The notes below the pieces were generated by a model. That model made no database searches. It had not been told where the DNA came from and saw nothing but the letters and a program-made list of their open reading frames with translations. From an uncultured Erysipelotrichaceae bacterium (lineage in GTDB: Bacteria > Bacillota_I > Bacilli_A > Erysipelotrichales > Coprobacillaceae), in NCBI GenBank assembly GCA_900538465.1, contig UPXV01000036.1:1-23471 (forward strand): a DNA stretch of 23,471 nucleotides, given 5' to 3'. Position numbers and translations under genes: made by a program. Below are positions 1 to 7,164 of the stretch, in pieces (position 1 is the stretch's first letter; each line of letters starts with the position of its first letter).

Positions 1-41
1 TTAATTTCTTCTAAATCAACTGTATCAATAATAAATTCCAT
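1..41 (-). CDS. Start of a fructose-6-phosphate aldolase-like (transaldolase family) protein, cut by window edge
   Basis: Only 13 codons are visible, reading MEFIIDTVDLEEI from the ATG at 41-39. The pattern, a hydrophobic beta strand then DT then an acidic helix start (IDTVDLEEI), matches the N-terminus of small transaldolase/Fsa proteins, where the Asp lies in the first barrel strand. A purine-rich ribosome site (AGGAGAAAAGG) precedes the ATG, and the activase stop codon is only 12 bases upstream, so the gene is the next member of the operon. An aldolase of this family directly after a GRE and its activase matches E. coli ybiW-ybiY-fsaA. The identification combines 13 residues with gene order, so it is an inference. 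The active-site lysine lies outside the window. Confidence 0.6.
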   Translation of the reverse strand, partial: MEFIIDTVDLEEI

Positions 42-53
42 TTTCCTTTTCTC

Positions 54-968
54 CTATTCAATCATTAAATTTTTTAAACCTGTAGAATAAACAATGTCAT
101 AGAAATGTTGCATTTCTTCCTTTTGAAACATTTGATATTCTCCTAGACCATATTCTAAATCTACTAATGGATATTTTGATGAAGCTAATGGATTATAATT
201 TAATAATTCATATTTGACTTCACTATTTATATTCACTAAAAATTTAGCAATGTCACTTATATTGTCATCAGTCGCACTCATTGAAGGAATCAATGGTGTT
301 CTGATAATGACCTTGTTTTTATGTTCGCTCTCTAATAAATATTGTATATGATTTTTTATCTTTAAGGAAGAGACTCCTGTATATTTTTGATGTTTTTCTT
401 CATCAAATATTTTAAAATCAGCATAAATTAAATCTAAATAAGGCAGAGCCTGTTTTAATAAATCTAAAGATGTATACAAAGATGTTTCAATGGCTGTATG
501 AATTCCTTCTTCTTTACACCTTTTCAGTATTTCAATTAGAAATGATCCTTGCATAAAAGGTTCACCACCTGAAAAAGTCACTCCGCCTTTATCTCTAAAG
601 AAAACCTCATCAGCTTTTATTTTTTCAATAAGTTCTTCAACATCATATTCTTGACTATCATAACGAATGGAAGCGGCTGGACAAGCTTTCACTAAATTAT
701 CAAAATCACCTTGATATTCTAAATTGAAATAAGGACGATCATTTTGATAAGTCATTTGACCATCTTTAGCAAACTGTTCACAACGACGACAATGAATACA
801 ATTATTTTCAAAATAGATAGGTCTTCTTTTTTGTGATAATCCTTCAGGATTTTGACACCATACACAACGCAAAGGACACCCTTTAAAGAAAATTGTTGTT
901 CGTAAGCCATGACCATCATGAACTGCAAATCGTTTGATATCAAATACCAATGCTTTAGATGTCTTCAT
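54..968 (-). CDS. Glycyl radical enzyme activating enzyme (radical SAM, PflA/YbiY family)
   Basis: This 304-residue radical SAM protein installs the glycyl radical on the adjacent GRE by reductive cleavage of S-adenosylmethionine. The SAM cluster motif CxxxCxxC is at C31, C35 and C38 (GCPLRCVWCQNPEG), preceded by the VHDGHGLRTTIFFKGC block typical of GRE activases. A GGEP motif for SAM binding is at 134-137. An inserted ferredoxin-like segment has C57, C60, C63 and a later C96-Pro, enough ligands for one extra 4Fe-4S cluster, whereas many GRE activases with this insert carry eight cysteines for two. Its start overlaps the last 14 bases of the GRE gene, which indicates translational coupling. 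The GRE partner and family are clear; substrate specificity belongs to the GRE. Confidence 0.93.
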   Translation of the reverse strand: MKTSKALVFDIKRFAVHDGHGLRTTIFFKGCPLRCVWCQNPEGLSQKRRPIYFENNCIHCRRCEQFAKDGQMTYQNDRPYFNLEYQGDFDNLVKACPAASIRYDSQEYDVEELIEKIKADEVFFRDKGGVTFSGGEPFMQGSFLIEILKRCKEEGIHTAIETSLYTSLDLLKQALPYLDLIYADFKIFDEEKHQKYTGVSSLKIKNHIQYLLESEHKNKVIIRTPLIPSMSATDDNISDIAKFLVNINSEVKYELLNYNPLASSKYPLVDLEYGLGEYQMFQKEEMQHFYDIVYSTGLKNLMIE

Positions 969-3309
969 AAGCTGTTCTCGCTATAATTTCATCTTGAAGT
1001 TTTCCAGCCAATTCAACAAAATATGCTGTATATCCAGCCACACGAATTGTAAGTGATTTATGACGTTCTGGATGTGCTTTGGCATCTAATAAATCTTCTC
1101 GTCTGACAACATTGAATTGAATATGAGGAACTTCTAAATCTACAAAAGCACGTAAGAATGATTCAAATTTATCCATTCCTGTTTCTGTTTGAAAGAATTC
1201 TGGTAAGAATTTCATATTCAATAATCCACCATTTGTCGTGAGTGAGTTATTCAATCTAGAGACTGATTTTAAGACAGCCGTTGGGCCTGATAAATCACGT
1301 CCATAAACTGGGGACATGCCTCCATCAGCTAAAGGTGTGAAAGCATTTCTTCCATCGGGTGAAGCTCCAACATTTTCACCCATTGGCACATGGGCAGAAA
1401 CAGTATACATACCAGTATGATATGGACCACCACGATAATTTGTATAATCTTTCATTCTTTCTCTAAAATATTCAGCCCACTTGGCACCCATTTGATCAAC
1501 CCAAGCAATATCATTTCCATACTTTGGTGCTTTATTCAATAACATTGTTTGGGTAATTTCATGACCTTGAAAATCATCTTGCAAAGCAGTTAAAAGTTCA
1601 TGTTTTGAAATCATTTTTTCATTATATACAAGTTCTTTAATCGCAGACAAGGAATCAGCTAAATTTGCAATTTGAATCATTTGTATTCCTGATAAATTAT
1701 ATTTAGCTCCTCCACGTGTCACATCGATTCCCTTCTCTAAACAATCATCAATGACAGTGGATAAGAAAGCTGAAGGTAAACAATCTTGATGAGCTTTTTC
1801 AACAACAATTTCTGCTTTCATCATTCTTTCAATAAAATGATCTATTTGTTGTTGGAAAGCTTTTTCTAAATCTTCAAAGGTTTCATATGTTTCTAAACTT
1901 CCTAAGTCTAAACCAATTTGTTCACCTGTGAGTAAACATTTTCCATGATTTAAAGTTAATTCAAGTGCTTTGTTGAAGTTAAACATCGCTGCATCACTCC
2001 AACCTAAGTTGTTACCATGTGTTGTTAATTCCACACAACCGACAATTGCATAATTGAGTGCATCTTTTCTTTCAATACCTAAATCTTTTGTCATTGTTTG
2101 AACAATCGCTTCATCATTAAAGAATTGTGGCATTCCACTTCCCTTAGCAACAACTTCGATAGCACTACGCATCAATTCATGAGAAAAATTTTTATTTAGT
2201 CTTACTGATAAATTAGGTTGAGGTAAACCAAGATGATATTGAGCTTTTAAACAAAGCAGTGATAGTTCATTATAAGTATCGTTGCCAAATTCATCCAATC
2301 CTCCTAAAGCAATATTAAAACCAATTGGGAATCCTGCAAAATATTTGGCACTATGTTGATTTCTTAAATAAACAATTTCATTAAATTTTAACCATAAACA
2401 TTCTAATAATTCTAAAGCATATTGATCATCAATCAATTCTTTTTCTTTATCTCTTTGATAATAAGGATATAAATATTGATCCATTCTTCCTGGTGAGAAA
2501 GATGATGCATTGGATTCCATATGCAATATCACAAATAAAAACCATAAAGATTGAATAGCTTCATGAAATGTCACAGGTGGTCTTTTTGATAAATTCAAAC
2601 AATTATCAGCAACAGTCTGTAATGATTTTTGAAATACTGGCTCAACGCTAGGAATCATATCTTCAATATTATCATGATATCTTTTCATAAATGTACAAGC
2701 CCCTTCTAGAACAATGATTGTACATTCATAAAATTCTCTTTGACTTTCATCACAGGTTTTCAACTTTTCTTTGGCTTTTTCCATCAATCCTTGAGGACCA
2801 AGTTTTAACCAAAGTGCAGAATCCGGACAAATATGTCCTTGTGCATGATCTTTTTGATTGATTTTGACAACCTTAGCAATTGCATTGATTTCTTCACCAT
2901 AATTTTGTTTAATCACATCTTCCATAGAATGACCTTGCCAATATGGATAAATAGATTCTCTAAATTCTTTGATGTCTTCATCTTTGACTAAAAATTGATC
3001 TTGTGGTCTGGTTGGAAGTGTTTCAAATTCTTGATTGATCCATGAACATCCACTTTCTGGGAAAACCACACCATAACGAACACCCTTTGTACGGTTCCCT
3101 ACAATCAATTCTTCTTTTTCTACTCCTATTTCCATTTCTTCTAAAGCTGCACGCAGTGATAAGGCTCTTTTTTTAGGAACAGATAAATCTTCATTTTCTT
3201 TGTAAACACGTGTAATAATACGTGCTTGTTCAATTGAAGCATAACGTGGATTTGATAACATCTTTTCTTTTAACAATTCAATTCTTTTTGTTTGATATAA
3301 ATGATCCAT
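955..3309 (-). CDS. Glycyl radical enzyme of the PflD/YbiW type, probable anhydrohexitol-6-phosphate C-O lyase
   Basis: This 784-residue protein has the full GRE fold signature. The active-site cysteine is C425 in VGCVEL and the glycyl radical site is G759 in RVAGY near the C-terminus. The GCVE motif, with Glu two residues after Cys, is that of dehydratase/C-O lyase type GREs; pyruvate formate-lyase has two adjacent cysteines, so this is unlikely to be PFL. Blocks such as NASSFSPGRMDQYL (267-280), AKYFAGFPIGF (321-331), LPQPNLSVR (362-370), YTVSAHVPMG (635-644) and HIQFNVV (729-735) closely resemble E. coli PflD as I recall its sequence. E. coli YbiW and PflD are reported to open the rings of 1,5-anhydroglucitol 6-phosphate and 1,5-anhydromannitol 6-phosphate. 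Which substrate applies here is not decidable by eye. An AGGAGGAATTT ribosome site precedes the ATG. Automated pipelines may call it formate C-acetyltransferase. Confidence 0.92.
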   Translation of the reverse strand: MDHLYQTKRIELLKEKMLSNPRYASIEQARIITRVYKENEDLSVPKKRALSLRAALEEMEIGVEKEELIVGNRTKGVRYGVVFPESGCSWINQEFETLPTRPQDQFLVKDEDIKEFRESIYPYWQGHSMEDVIKQNYGEEINAIAKVVKINQKDHAQGHICPDSALWLKLGPQGLMEKAKEKLKTCDESQREFYECTIIVLEGACTFMKRYHDNIEDMIPSVEPVFQKSLQTVADNCLNLSKRPPVTFHEAIQSLWFLFVILHMESNASSFSPGRMDQYLYPYYQRDKEKELIDDQYALELLECLWLKFNEIVYLRNQHSAKYFAGFPIGFNIALGGLDEFGNDTYNELSLLCLKAQYHLGLPQPNLSVRLNKNFSHELMRSAIEVVAKGSGMPQFFNDEAIVQTMTKDLGIERKDALNYAIVGCVELTTHGNNLGWSDAAMFNFNKALELTLNHGKCLLTGEQIGLDLGSLETYETFEDLEKAFQQQIDHFIERMMKAEIVVEKAHQDCLPSAFLSTVIDDCLEKGIDVTRGGAKYNLSGIQMIQIANLADSLSAIKELVYNEKMISKHELLTALQDDFQGHEITQTMLLNKAPKYGNDIAWVDQMGAKWAEYFRERMKDYTNYRGGPYHTGMYTVSAHVPMGENVGASPDGRNAFTPLADGGMSPVYGRDLSGPTAVLKSVSRLNNSLTTNGGLLNMKFLPEFFQTETGMDKFESFLRAFVDLEVPHIQFNVVRREDLLDAKAHPERHKSLTIRVAGYTAYFVELAGKLQDEIIARTAYEDI

Positions 3310-3318
3310 AAATTCCTC

Positions 3319-4080
3319 CTATATAATTGTAATATTATAATTTTCTAAAGATGTTTTTATTGTCTTATCTAAATCTTTAGAAACAATGAGACTGCTTATA
3401 TCATTTAAAGAAGCAAATATATAACTTCCATCTTCTTTTAACTTTCTTTCTTCACATAAAAGATAATTCATACGACTTTGATGGATAATTGTCTTTTTCA
3501 TATGACCATCATCAATATGATAAGTTGATAACATTCCATTTTCACTATTCACACCAACAACTCCTAAAAAAGCTTTATCAATCTTAAACATTTGTACCAT
3601 TGAAATCGCAAGTGTTCCCCAAAAACCATCACCTTCTTGATTTATCTGACCACCAATAAAAACAATTGAAATATGAGAACAATGATTTAAAATATTCAAG
3701 ACATCAATCATATTTGTAATAACTGTTATATGAATATGAGAATCTCTTAATAATTTTGCAATTTCAAGACTTGTTAAAGATATATCTAAAAATATAATAT
3801 CTTGTTCATCAATCAAATCTATTGCTTTCTTTGCAATAATAAGTCTTTCATCATTTGGTGTTTTTTTACGATCTTCACTATTATACATATGTGGATTGAC
3901 ACGTATACTCACTGCTCCACCATAAGCTTTTTTTAACAATCCTTTTTTCTCTAAAGTTGCTAAATCTTTACGGATACAATCTTCTGTGACTTCAAATTGT
4001 AAACTTAAATCTTTGACTCTCACACTGCCTTCACTATTAACTTTAGCAACAATACTTTCTTGTCTTTCACTTGCAAACAT
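3319..4080 (-). CDS. DeoR-family transcriptional regulator of the GRE operon
   Basis: This 253-residue protein has a DeoR-type winged helix at about residues 5-57 (RVKDLSLQFEVTEDCIRKDL, then KKGLLKKAYGGAV). An effector domain of the DeoR C-terminal type follows, with IFLDISLTSLEIAKLL at 96-111, ITNMIDVLNIL at 121-131 and IGGQINQEGDGFWG at 142-155. Regulators of this family usually repress sugar genes and respond to a phosphorylated sugar intermediate. It is the first gene of the operon, with its stop 9 bases before the GRE start codon, so it probably regulates its own operon. A phosphorylated anhydrohexitol or its cleavage product would be a natural effector, but this is inferred only from context. 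The start is supported by AAGGAAGTGA just upstream. Confidence 0.9.
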   Translation of the reverse strand: MFASERQESIVAKVNSEGSVRVKDLSLQFEVTEDCIRKDLATLEKKGLLKKAYGGAVSIRVNPHMYNSEDRKKTPNDERLIIAKKAIDLIDEQDIIFLDISLTSLEIAKLLRDSHIHITVITNMIDVLNILNHCSHISIVFIGGQINQEGDGFWGTLAISMVQMFKIDKAFLGVVGVNSENGMLSTYHIDDGHMKKTIIHQSRMNYLLCEERKLKEDGSYIFASLNDISSLIVSKDLDKTIKTSLENYNITII

Positions 4081-4128
4081 TTTCTCACTTCCTTATTGTT
4101 TATTATTACTTTTTATTATTTCATCTTT

Positions 4129-4156
4129 ATTATAATTGAAAATAAGAAATAATCAA
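4129..4156 (-). promoter_or_regulatory. Sigma-A-type promoter of the deoR-GRE operon
   Basis: On the minus strand TTGATT (4156-4151) is followed after exactly 16 bases by a perfect TATAAT (4134-4129). The -10 box lies about 48 bases upstream of the regulator start codon. No match to the cre consensus is visible in the 134-base gap, and I could not identify a clear DeoR operator. Confidence 0.7.
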
Positions 4157-4162
4157 TACTTT

Positions 4163-4193
4163 TCATAAAAAAAGAAGATGAAAAATCTTCTTT
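4163..4193 (-). terminator. Rho-independent terminator of the helicase gene
   Basis: The arms 4171-4179 and 4185-4193 (AAAGAAGAT and its complement) form a 9-base-pair stem with a 5-base loop. Read on the minus strand, the stem is followed by a run of T (complement of the A run at 4167-4173). It lies 22 bases past the helicase stop codon and separates the helicase transcript from the promoter of the GRE operon. Confidence 0.8.
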
Positions 4194-4214
4194 CTTATAT
4201 CAAATAAAATTGTT

Positions 4215-6887
4215 TTATTCCAAAGCTCCTTTGACCTTTTTCTTTGTAATCACACGTTCTTGACGATTCGCTAAGGCTTTGATTCTACCATTTAATAAAA
4301 TTTTTCGTCCTGCAATACTCCTTGTATAAATAGCTTGATATTTTCCAATATAATTTTTCATATATTGTGCAAAAATTTCAGCATCTTCTTTTCTCTTAGA
4401 AAAAATCTCTGGAATTACAAAGTAGCCATCCATTTGATTTTTCTTTCTTGAATGATAAAGAATATATCTTTGATTATCAATTGCATCAAAAAATTCAAAA
4501 ATACACTTTGCAAATAAAGTTTTATCATGTCCAGTTCCACCTGCTAAATAAACAACATGATTTGCCTCGACAAGTTCTGTTTTCACAAGACATTGTGATG
4601 ATTCTAATTGATTCGTTGCACGCAGGGCATTTAAAATACCTTCCCCACAAATTTTTAATCTTGCTAGGGGATTTTTATACATGATTATTTTCTTAGACAA
4701 AAATCCAACACCTACGAAAAACATTCCAACATAAGCACCAATTATCAAATAAGCCAAAATATCTTCACTATCAGTTATAGAAACAAATGGCATCATTAAT
4801 ATAAAGCCTAAAAGAAAACCAACAATGAGGATAATTAATTTCCTTATCACATCATTTAAAATCACAGCTGTAATCATTTTTTCTTGAACTTGATTTTCAT
4901 CAACAACATCAATTTGATCATAAACTGCCAAAGAACGATCCCATCTTTCTTTTAACAAACATCTTTCTTCTGAAAGTTTTAACATATCCTTATTTGTCTT
5001 TTTTATATTATATTTTGTAAGTGGATGATGAATAGCAGTTAATCTCGTCATTCCATTTTCAATAATATCTTCTTGATAATGAAGTCCTAAAAAATGCTCC
5101 ATACGTCGTCCTAATGTTTGATAATCCTCGCTGCCTTCTAATCCTTCCAAAGTATTCGCCTTTTGTGGATCCACACAAACCAAATGCCAAATATGACTGG
5201 TCTTTTGTGGATCTTTAATAAAAGTACGAATGGCTCTTCCACGCATTTGATTACTTAACATAAACGAACCAACAAAACTTGCTAAGATTAATGTATTGAC
5301 ACATGGTGAATCCCAACCTTCTCCAAGCAATGATTTTGTACCAATCAAAACTTGCATATATCCTTCTTCAAAGAGTTGACTCACAGCATTCACAATAAAA
5401 TGTTGATGACCATGGACATTTACTTTGACATATTCATCAATATTTCCAACTCTATCAAATGATAATTGTTCTGGACTATCAAAAATTTGTATTAATCTCT
5501 CTTTGGCATGTTTTGGAATAATCACCATTGTTCCACACAAAACTCCTAATTTTATATCTTGATGTAGTGTTAAAGCTTCTCTTCTCAATAATTCAAAGAA
5601 AGGTAAAACACCTAAATTATGAACATCCATTGTTTCATTTCCAATGGCTTTTTCATATTCTTTACGAATATAATCTGTTAAGATTAATAAACGTAAATTT
5701 TGATTTAAACATCCATACTCATGAAAAACAATATCTTTAATACTTTCGCATTTTCCAACTGATTTCACTAACATCTTTTCAATGGCTTGATTGATTTGTA
5801 ATAAAACTTGATTTCGTTCTATAAAACCTTGAGATTTTAATCTCTTTAATAGTTTTTCTTGATATTCATCACTTATTGCATATGAATCATGATCATCAAA
5901 CAATAAACCTTGTAATAAGATTTCCATCCATTTCAAAGACATCTTCTCTAATTTTTGATAACCTAAAATCTCTTGATATTGTTTAGGATAACTCAACCCT
6001 TTTTCTTCTAAGAAAATAAGAACTGCGGAAAGATATTGAGGTTTATCTAATAATGTATCTAAATCTGGTTGTTGAAATAAACATGTATGTGTTTGTATTG
6101 TTTCTTGAAAAGTCATATCATTCATCAATTCTTCTAGAAGTTTATGACTTTTATCTTCAAAGGAACGTATTTCTTTTGTTTCTTCATTTGTTGGATAATT
6201 GAAATATACATAATCTTGATGTGGACATAGACTTCCTTCTTTCACCAATTCAGGAACGGTAATTTCTTCATCTATTTCACCACACATATCAATATAGCGA
6301 TTCCACATGCTAATACTTGAATCATATGGTGGCGTTGCTGTTAAGGCAATGGTATAAGGAAAATGATTTTGCTTTTTTAAAGTTTCTAAAGCCTTCCACC
6401 ATTCACTTCGTAAATGATGACATTCATCCAAACACAAAATACCAATATTGGCTTTCTTGATTTCATCAAGAAAATGATAATCACGATAGTCAACTTCTTC
6501 TTGATGTTTATCAAATTCATTTTCATCTTCTTCAATAATTCCCTGATACTGACTCATTGCACTATGAATGGCTTGATATGTAGAAACTGTAATGAACTTT
6601 AAATCTTTTAAATCTTCAGATAGATATAAACTTGCATCAATATCTTCATTTAAAAAAGCTTCTTCGATTCTTTCTATCCATTGTTGTCGAATGGTAATTG
6701 TAGGTACCAAAATAAGTGCTGGCTGATCAAGTCGTCTAATCAATTCTATCCCTAGTGTTGTTTTACCCGAACCAGGTGCAGCCACAATATGAATCTTTCC
6801 ATCACTTTTATAATCTTCAAAACGATTTAAAACACGTTGTTGATAGTTACGCCATGTTCCTTTAAATTTTAAAATATTTTCATACAT
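4215..6887 (-). CDS. Superfamily 2 DEAD/DEAH-type helicase with two C-terminal membrane helices
   Basis: The 890-residue protein carries the SF2 motifs in order: Walker A AAPGSGKTT (36-44), DECHH (154-158), TATPP (183-187), GEGWDSP (522-528) and QMRGRAIR (547-554). These place it with the DEAD/DEAH or type-III-restriction-subunit-like helicases. A large mostly helical insert of about 300 residues (about 230-500) separates motif III from the second RecA lobe. After the helicase core, residues about 683-704 and 709-731 are strongly hydrophobic and look like a membrane hairpin, followed by a basic soluble tail of about 150 residues that I do not recognise. Start choice is supported by AAAGGAG 7 bases upstream. 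It is transcribed alone, between a terminator and the end of the purine operon. Family is sure, function is unknown; DNA repair, RNA handling or phage defence are all possible. Confidence 0.85.
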   Translation of the reverse strand: MYENILKFKGTWRNYQQRVLNRFEDYKSDGKIHIVAAPGSGKTTLGIELIRRLDQPALILVPTITIRQQWIERIEEAFLNEDIDASLYLSEDLKDLKFITVSTYQAIHSAMSQYQGIIEEDENEFDKHQEEVDYRDYHFLDEIKKANIGILCLDECHHLRSEWWKALETLKKQNHFPYTIALTATPPYDSSISMWNRYIDMCGEIDEEITVPELVKEGSLCPHQDYVYFNYPTNEETKEIRSFEDKSHKLLEELMNDMTFQETIQTHTCLFQQPDLDTLLDKPQYLSAVLIFLEEKGLSYPKQYQEILGYQKLEKMSLKWMEILLQGLLFDDHDSYAISDEYQEKLLKRLKSQGFIERNQVLLQINQAIEKMLVKSVGKCESIKDIVFHEYGCLNQNLRLLILTDYIRKEYEKAIGNETMDVHNLGVLPFFELLRREALTLHQDIKLGVLCGTMVIIPKHAKERLIQIFDSPEQLSFDRVGNIDEYVKVNVHGHQHFIVNAVSQLFEEGYMQVLIGTKSLLGEGWDSPCVNTLILASFVGSFMLSNQMRGRAIRTFIKDPQKTSHIWHLVCVDPQKANTLEGLEGSEDYQTLGRRMEHFLGLHYQEDIIENGMTRLTAIHHPLTKYNIKKTNKDMLKLSEERCLLKERWDRSLAVYDQIDVVDENQVQEKMITAVILNDVIRKLIILIVGFLLGFILMMPFVSITDSEDILAYLIIGAYVGMFFVGVGFLSKKIIMYKNPLARLKICGEGILNALRATNQLESSQCLVKTELVEANHVVYLAGGTGHDKTLFAKCIFEFFDAIDNQRYILYHSRKKNQMDGYFVIPEIFSKRKEDAEIFAQYMKNYIGKYQAIYTRSIAGRKILLNGRIKALANRQERVITKKKVKGALE

Positions 6888-6910
6888 AAGCGTTCTCCTT
6901 TATTTTCTCT

Positions 6911-6916
6911 ATCATA
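6911..6916 (-). promoter_or_regulatory. Candidate -10 box of the helicase gene
   Basis: TATGAT on the minus strand lies about 23 bases upstream of the helicase start codon. At 17-base spacing the -35 would be TTCATT, a weak match, so the promoter assignment is tentative. Confidence 0.35.
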
Positions 6917-6978
6917 ACATAATTGTTTTGTTCAATGAATAGAAATGATTTTATATCACTCCATAAATATAACTTTTC

Positions 6979-7043
6979 TTTATAAAATATGTCATTATGC
7001 ATATTTTATCATGATTTTTTTGCACTTTTGCATATTTTATAAA
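6979..7043. repeat. Three copies of a CATATTTTAT element upstream of the helicase
   Basis: The 10-mer CATATTTTAT occurs at 7000-7009 and 7031-7040, and its exact inverse at 6982-6991. The outer pair extends to a 13-base perfect inverted repeat, TTTATAAAATATG at 6979-6991 and CATATTTTATAAA at 7031-7043. The copies lie about 90-155 bases upstream of the helicase start. They could be operator sites, although AT-rich spacers produce such repeats by chance more easily than GC-balanced DNA. Confidence 0.5.
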
Positions 7044-7128
7044 GATAATCATTTTAGATACATTTCATATCATTCTCATTTTTATCAATATAGTTAAATC
7101 TAATTCTTTTCTGCTTATGGAAATAGAA

Positions 7129-7158
7129 AACATCTACCAATCTCATTTGGTAGATGTT
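7129..7158 (-). terminator. Terminator at the end of the purine operon
   Basis: Arms AACATCTACCAA (7129-7140) and TTGGTAGATGTT (7147-7158) form a perfect 12-base-pair stem with a 6-base loop. On the minus strand it is followed by TTCTATTT, an imperfect T-rich tract. It begins 6 bases past the purB stop codon and marks the operon end. Confidence 0.85.
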
Positions 7159-7164
7159 CGTTTC

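Noticed and set aside
783..789. Second Walker A in the helicase tail (residues GGTGHDKT at about 783-790, in protein numbering)
   Set aside because: The spacing GGTGHDK does not satisfy GxxxxGK[ST], and no matching Walker B is evident in the tail. The positions given here are residue numbers of the helicase protein, not window coordinates.
955..3309. Calling the GRE a pyruvate formate-lyase
   Set aside because: Pyruvate formate-lyase has two adjacent active-site cysteines; here the site is GCVE with one Cys followed by Val-Glu, and the rest resembles PflD/YbiW.
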